Shown piece by piece: positions 45,607 through 49,847 of a stretch of 49,847 bases of DNA. Under the pieces are notes generated by a model, which saw nothing but the letters and a program-made list of their open reading frames with translations, was not told the origin of the DNA and did no database searches. This DNA is from Burkholderiales bacterium (GTDB taxonomy: Bacteria > Pseudomonadota > Gammaproteobacteria > Burkholderiales > Casimicrobiaceae), in contig JAICKU010000021.1 of the NCBI GenBank assembly GCA_025927765.1, positions 1 to 49,847 of the forward strand, written 5' to 3'. Position numbers and translations under genes: made by a program. Numbering within the stretch: position 1 is the stretch's first letter; each line of letters starts with the position of its first letter.

Positions 45607-45996
45607 TTACGCGCGCGGCACGTGCAGGTGCTCGCAGAGCACCGCCTCGAGCCGGTCCATCGAATACGGCTTGATCAACGGAATCGCGCCGGCAGCAGCG
45701 ACGGCATCGACGATGGTCGCGTAGCCGGTCGCCAGCACGATCGGCAGCGACGAGCGGCGCTGCCGCACGTCGTGCGCGAGCTCGAGGCCGCTGCCCGACG
45801 GCATCACGACGTCGGAGAACAGGAGGTCGACGTGCGCGCCCGAATCGAGGATCGCCAGCGCTTCGTCGCGCGAGGTGGCGCGCAGCACGCTGCAGCCGAG
45901 CGCCTCGATCGCGTACGCGGCGGTCGCGAGGCTGTCAAGATCGTCGTCGACGACCAGCACGACGAACTCACGAAGCAGGGGCGCGTTCGGCGTCAT
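45607..45996 (-). CDS. Single-domain response regulator (CheY/FixJ-receiver-like)
   Basis: 129 residues, receiver only. Acidic pocket VVDDD, phospho-Asp62 in LFSDVVMPSGSG and Lys109 in PLIKPYSMDRLEAVL. It resembles the receivers found at the end of hybrid kinases and has no DNA-binding domain. It converges on the hybrid-kinase operon, so it may be its phosphate sink or output. Upstream lie two 40-bp repeats and a possible TACAAT -10 (46053-46058, minus). Confidence 0.9.
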   Translation of the reverse strand: MTPNAPLLREFVVLVVDDDLDSLATAAYAIEALGCSVLRATSRDEALAILDSGAHVDLLFSDVVMPSGSGLELAHDVRQRRSSLPIVLATGYATIVDAVAAAGAIPLIKPYSMDRLEAVLCEHLHVPRA

Positions 45997-46098
45997 TGCG
46001 AGCCTCGACGCATGCGCGGATGCTCGCGCTGCATTTGTTGACCGGGCGAACGATTGTAAGACGCGAATCGCCCGACGTTACGTACGGCGCGAAATAAT

Positions 46099-46180
46099 TG
46101 CGTCTTGGACGCGCGTACAAACACGCCCGGCAGCCCGTTCCGTCTTGGACGCGCGTCCGATACGCGCGGCAACCCGTTTC
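46099..46180. repeat. Two tandem 40-bp repeats with a short dyad, before the lone receiver gene
   Basis: Units 46101-46140 and 46141-46180 both begin with the same 16 bases, cgtcttggacgcgcgt, and both continue with a related acgcscggcarcccgtt stretch. Each start holds a dyad GTC-TTG-GAC; in the first copy the arms extend to GCGTC/GACGC. The region lies between the nitrilase stop and the receiver start, so it may be an operator pair spaced four helical turns. Confidence 0.6.
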
Positions 46181-46195
46181 CGAGCCGGCAACGCG

Positions 46196-47011
46196 TCACG
46201 AAACGAGCCGGCGATGCGACCATGCGGGAAGCCGCGCGCGCACGTCGGCGATGCGTTGCGGATCGACGTCGCCGGTGACGACCCCCTCGCCTTCAGCCAG
46301 CAGCGCCACCACGTCGCCCCACGGATCGACGAGCAGCGAGTGGCCGAACGTGCGCCGCCCGCCCGGATGCGTGCCGGCCTGCGCGGCGGCGAGCACGTAG
46401 CACTGGTTTTCGATCGCGCGGGCGCGCAGCAGCACGTCCCAGTGCGCTTCGCCCGTGCGCTGCGTGAACGCGGCCGGCACGACGATCAGCGCGAGGTCGC
46501 CTTCGGCGCGATAGAGCTCGGGAAAGCGCAGGTCGTAGCAGATCGACAGCCCGACGCGGCCGCACGGCGCCGCGAACGTCGCGGGCGTGGCGCCGGCGAC
46601 GATCGTCTTCGCCTCGTCGTAATCCTCGCTGCCATGCGTGAAGCGGAAGAGGTGCACCTTGTCGTAGCGCGCCACACGCTCGCCGCGCGGCCCGTATACG
46701 AGCAGCGACTGCATCGTGCGCGACGGGTCCTCGCACGCGAGCGGTACGCTGCCGCCGATCACGAAGATTCCGTGCCTGCGCGCCATGTCGGCGAGCAGCG
46801 CCTGCTGGGGGCCGTCGCCGTCGGGCTCGCGCGCGGCGACCTTGTCCTTTGCGTGCTGCGCCATCAGGCCGAAGTTCTCGGGCAGCAGCACCACCTTCGC
46901 GCCCTTCGCCGCCGCCTCGTCCACCAGCGCGCGCGCGCGCTGCAGATTCGCGGCAACGTGGTCGTCGGACGTCATCTGCACCGCGGCCACCTTCGTCTTC
47001 GTCGCCGTCAT
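46196..47011 (-). CDS. Carbon-nitrogen hydrolase (Nit1/nitrilase family)
   Basis: 271 residues. Catalytic triad Glu45 (PENFG), Lys118 (RYDKVHLF) and Cys158 (SICYDLRFPEL). Sequence resembles the Nit1/deaminated-glutathione amidase branch, which repairs deaminated glutathione; the substrate is inferred. Start MTATKTKVAAVQMTS. It follows the yhdP-like gene after 23 bases, a common betaproteobacterial neighbour pair. Confidence 0.93.
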   Translation of the reverse strand: MTATKTKVAAVQMTSDDHVAANLQRARALVDEAAAKGAKVVLLPENFGLMAQHAKDKVAAREPDGDGPQQALLADMARRHGIFVIGGSVPLACEDPSRTMQSLLVYGPRGERVARYDKVHLFRFTHGSEDYDEAKTIVAGATPATFAAPCGRVGLSICYDLRFPELYRAEGDLALIVVPAAFTQRTGEAHWDVLLRARAIENQCYVLAAAQAGTHPGGRRTFGHSLLVDPWGDVVALLAEGEGVVTGDVDPQRIADVRARLPAWSHRRLVS

Positions 47012-47034
47012 CGCCTTGCTCCTGGTGCCTTCGG

Positions 47035-49847
47035 TTATCGGTTCGCGGCGGTGGACGACACCTCACTCGCCGCCGCCAGCCCGTCGCGCGTGACCACCGG
47101 GTCGGCGAAGCTGCCGGACACCGTATAACGGTAGCTGAAGAGCCGGTCGAACGGATTGTTCAGGATCTTCTGCGCGAGCAGCGTTCCTGCACCGACCGCC
47201 GCACCGATTAGCGGGTTCGCGAGGAACAGCACGGCGGCGCCGGCCGACACACCCGTCGACAGCGACGGCTGTACGCGCACGTGCAGGCGTTGCGTTTCGT
47301 TCGCGAGATCGACGTCGCCCGAGATCTCGACGGCGGCGGCCGGTCCCACGAGACGCAGGTCGTCGCTTTGCATCCGGCCCCGCGCCATTCGGACGTGGCC
47401 GGCGATCGAGTCGAACGCGAAGCCTTCGCTGAACACGTCGCGGAAATCGAGCGAGATGCGTCGCGGCAGCGCCTGCAGCGACAGCACGCCGAGGAGGCGC
47501 CCGACACCGGGCTCGACCTTGGTGAACTGTCCCGCGGCCGTGGCAAGCGTCAGGCGCCCCCCGAGCGACGCGACGTCGAAATCCGTCGGCGCGCCGCTCC
47601 ACGACACGCTGCCGTCGATCTTCGTCGGCGCACCCTTGATCGCATCCGGCCAGCCGAAGCGCGCGAGGAACGCCGGCGCGTCCTTGACGTCGATGGCGAC
47701 GTCGAGTTGCGTCGTGGGCGGCGTCGCCGCACGCGCCCACGAGCCGTGCGCATCGATGCGCCCGGCATCGTTTGCGAGCACGAGCTTGCGGATCTGCCAG
47801 TCGGTGCCCGCCGGCTGCGCCTGCACTTCGAGGCGCCCGATCGCGCGGCCGCGGCGCACGAGGGTGTCGGCGACGAGATCGACGGCAGGCCAGCGCGCGG
47901 CCGTCGGCGGAGTCGACGCTTGCGCTTCGTCGCTGCTTGCGGTGTCATCGGTCATGACGAAACGCGACAGATGCGCGACGATGCGACCGTCGGGTTCGTT
48001 CGGCGTGGCCGTGCGCCACGTCGCGTCGCCGGCGAGTTCCGGACCGTCGAAGGCGAGCCGCCAGTCGTCGCCGCGCCGGCGCACGCTCGCCTTCACGTTC
48101 GTGAACGTGCGGCCGAGCGCTCGCACGCTCGCGGACTGCAGGTCGATGCCGTTGATCGCAAGCTTGTCCGTCGCCGCACCGCTCACCCCACCGGCGTCCG
48201 TCGCGCGATCGGCCACGTCGAGCCACTCGTCGACGTCGATCGCCGGCACATCGGCGCGAATCCACAGGCCGGACTGCGTGGCGTCGGCGTTGGCCACGAT
48301 CGCCTTGCCGAGTTGCACGAGCGCGCGGTCGAAGCTGCCGTCGCTCGCACGACGATGCAGCACGGCGCGCGCGATGGGGCCGTAAGCGACGTCGATGCGA
48401 TCGCCGCCGCCCGCCTTCGCCTTGCGCTCGACGCGCAGCGGCATCGCGTCGGCGGCGGATTTGCGAAGTGGCGCCGGCAGGTCGACGCGCGCACCGGCGA
48501 GCGTCGACTCGATCGTCCACGCGGTGTCCTGGCCGTGCGCGTCGAAGGCGAGCTTCCAGTCGGTCGTCCCCTGCATCCGGGCGAGGATGGGCACGTCGAA
48601 CGCGTCGCGCACGCGCGCGACGTCGGCATTTCCGCTGCCTTCGGCGTGCACGCGTTCGCGGTCGGCGGACACCGCGAGCTTCATCGTGCCGCCCAGCGCC
48701 TCTGCGGTGATCGCCGGCGCCCGGAAGTCGCGCTCGGTGAACGCGAGCTCGCCGTCGGCATTCGCGAGGGTCGGCATGCCGGCGAGTTCGACGTCGTTTC
48801 GCGCGAGCACGTAGCGTCCGTTGACCTTCGCCTGGTCGAGATGCTCGAGCGGCAGCGCGAGCCTGAGCTCCAGCCGCCCGTCGCCGGTCGCCTTGATGCC
48901 GTCGGTCGCGTGGCCGATCCAATCCGCGACCGGCGTTTTCGCGATGAACGCGAGGAACGCGCGCGTAGGTCCGCTCGCGCGTCCGTCGACGGTGAGCAGC
49001 GGCGCGTGGAAGTCGGCGATCTCCGCGTGCGTGGCGCCCACGACGACGTCTCCCATGCGCGCCCGCGTCGCATCGACGACCACGCGCGGACCGTCGATGC
49101 GCACGTCGGCGGCAACGCCGGTGAACACGGGCCAGTCGTCGGCATAGGCGAGCGTCGCATCGACCGCCTTGACCGCGAGCGTGAAGCGTCCGCCCTTGCC
49201 GTCGCGAAACGGGAATTGGCCGAGGTCGCCCGCGAGCACGAGGCGCACGTCGCTCGACGTTCCGCCCTTCACCGCATGCTGCAGCCATTCGCGAACGCCG
49301 TCGCGCGCGACGAGCGGCACGTAGCGATCGGCGCTCGCGAGATTCGCGTGCGTCAGTGCCACGTCGAGGTCGATCGTGCCGGCACCGCCCGCCGACGCAT
49401 CGAAGCTGCCGGACGTCGTTCCGGTGATGTCGGCGTTGGTGAAGGCGACTCCGCGCCATTGCACGCTCGGGCCCGTCTCGCCGTACTGCCATGCGACGAC
49501 ACCCTGCAGTCGGTCCGCGGCGATCGTGTCGGCGAAAAGATGCGGCAGCGTGAAGCGCGCGTGCTCGGCATCGACGTGCACCTCCCCGCCGTGCTCGTTC
49601 AGCGCAACACTCCCCGATACCGACGTCACGCTGGGCCGGTCGCGCTGCGGCGCGAGCGAGAGATCGCGCACGTCGGCCGCGACCGTGTAGTGGGCAGGAT
49701 TGCGCCCGTCGCCGCTCCACGCGATGCGGCCGCGGGCAAGCGTGCCGTGCGGTGCGAGGCGCCCGACTTCCGTGCGCAATGCGTCGGGCAGCGGCATGTG
49801 CGCGGCGATCGTCGCGAGCGGTGCGAGGTCGAGCGTATCGAACGAAA
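47035..49847 (-). CDS. yhdP: YhdP-like AsmA-family protein, N-terminus beyond window (partial)
   Basis: The frame is open to the right edge, so about 937 C-terminal residues are seen; full YhdP proteins have about 1,300 residues and begin with a membrane anchor. Long beta-rich AsmA-type repeats (such as LDVALTHANLASADRYVPLVA) end in the typical C-terminal block NPLIGAAVGAGTLLAQKIL, then NPFDRLFSYRYTVSGSFADP. The family forms periplasmic bridges that carry phospholipids to the outer membrane. Followed by the nitrilase gene. Confidence 0.93.
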   Translation of the reverse strand, partial: SFDTLDLAPLATIAAHMPLPDALRTEVGRLAPHGTLARGRIAWSGDGRNPAHYTVAADVRDLSLAPQRDRPSVTSVSGSVALNEHGGEVHVDAEHARFTLPHLFADTIAADRLQGVVAWQYGETGPSVQWRGVAFTNADITGTTSGSFDASAGGAGTIDLDVALTHANLASADRYVPLVARDGVREWLQHAVKGGTSSDVRLVLAGDLGQFPFRDGKGGRFTLAVKAVDATLAYADDWPVFTGVAADVRIDGPRVVVDATRARMGDVVVGATHAEIADFHAPLLTVDGRASGPTRAFLAFIAKTPVADWIGHATDGIKATGDGRLELRLALPLEHLDQAKVNGRYVLARNDVELAGMPTLANADGELAFTERDFRAPAITAEALGGTMKLAVSADRERVHAEGSGNADVARVRDAFDVPILARMQGTTDWKLAFDAHGQDTAWTIESTLAGARVDLPAPLRKSAADAMPLRVERKAKAGGGDRIDVAYGPIARAVLHRRASDGSFDRALVQLGKAIVANADATQSGLWIRADVPAIDVDEWLDVADRATDAGGVSGAATDKLAINGIDLQSASVRALGRTFTNVKASVRRRGDDWRLAFDGPELAGDATWRTATPNEPDGRIVAHLSRFVMTDDTASSDEAQASTPPTAARWPAVDLVADTLVRRGRAIGRLEVQAQPAGTDWQIRKLVLANDAGRIDAHGSWARAATPPTTQLDVAIDVKDAPAFLARFGWPDAIKGAPTKIDGSVSWSGAPTDFDVASLGGRLTLATAAGQFTKVEPGVGRLLGVLSLQALPRRISLDFRDVFSEGFAFDSIAGHVRMARGRMQSDDLRLVGPAAAVEISGDVDLANETQRLHVRVQPSLSTGVSAGAAVLFLANPLIGAAVGAGTLLAQKILNNPFDRLFSYRYTVSGSFADPVVTRDGLAAASEVSSTAANR

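Overview
The window is a gene-dense, very GC-rich chromosome segment of a Gram-negative bacterium, most likely a betaproteobacterium of the Burkholderiales type. The evidence is gene order: yceD-rpmF-plsX-fabH-fabD-fabG-acpP-fabF with maf divergent, ffs-dnaX-ybaB-recR, ftsK-lolA-rarA-serS with trxB-smr divergent, and a nitrilase next to a YhdP-type AsmA protein. There are no phage genes, insertion sequences or CRISPR arrays, and no gene-free stretch over 300 bases.

Layout. Positions 1-3266 (minus strand) hold a regulatory block: a GAF/SpoIIE phosphatase/RsbW-like ATPase protein, a STAS antagonist, an ECF sigma factor and a membrane anti-sigma factor that runs off the left edge. Positions 3292-6678 (plus) hold an OmpR-type response regulator and its kinase, an array of eight 11-bp units, a TerC-family membrane protein and a small Usp-like protein. 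Positions 6675-10704 hold a polytopic GT-C-like membrane protein coupled to a thioredoxin-reductase-like flavoprotein, a divergent MerR-TPR protein and a small glycine-zipper protein. Positions 10740-20116 hold tRNA-Ser(GCU), lysC, the fatty-acid/phospholipid operon, maf, a tetrapyrrole-methylase-fold methyltransferase and a CBS protein. Positions 20343-24077 are a complete TRAP transporter. Positions 24111-27042 hold recR, ybaB, dnaX and the 4.5S RNA. Positions 27122-30848 hold mltF, a creatininase-like exported protein and a beta-propeller. Positions 30939-39053 hold serS, rarA, lolA, a small cysteine-containing exported protein and ftsK (minus), then trxB and an Smr protein (plus).

The most distinctive region is 39177-45996. 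Six tightly coupled plus-strand genes encode a stressosome-like partner-switching module (RsbR, RsbS, RsbT, an ATPase-PP2C fusion) that leads into two hybrid histidine kinases, the first of which itself begins with an RsbT-like ATPase domain. A lone receiver gene converges on them. With the phosphatase-STAS-ECF block at the left end, the window carries two independent partner-switching modules.

Non-coding structure includes the 11-bp array before the terC-like gene, a two-part 30-bp motif present at the sigma start and again inside the anti-sigma frame, a small family of dispersed inverted repeats at gene borders, a hairpin between dctP and dctQ, a perfect 14-bp-stem hairpin before the creatininase-like gene, and two tandem 40-bp repeats before the lone receiver. 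All functional statements come from reading motifs and context; no database search was run.
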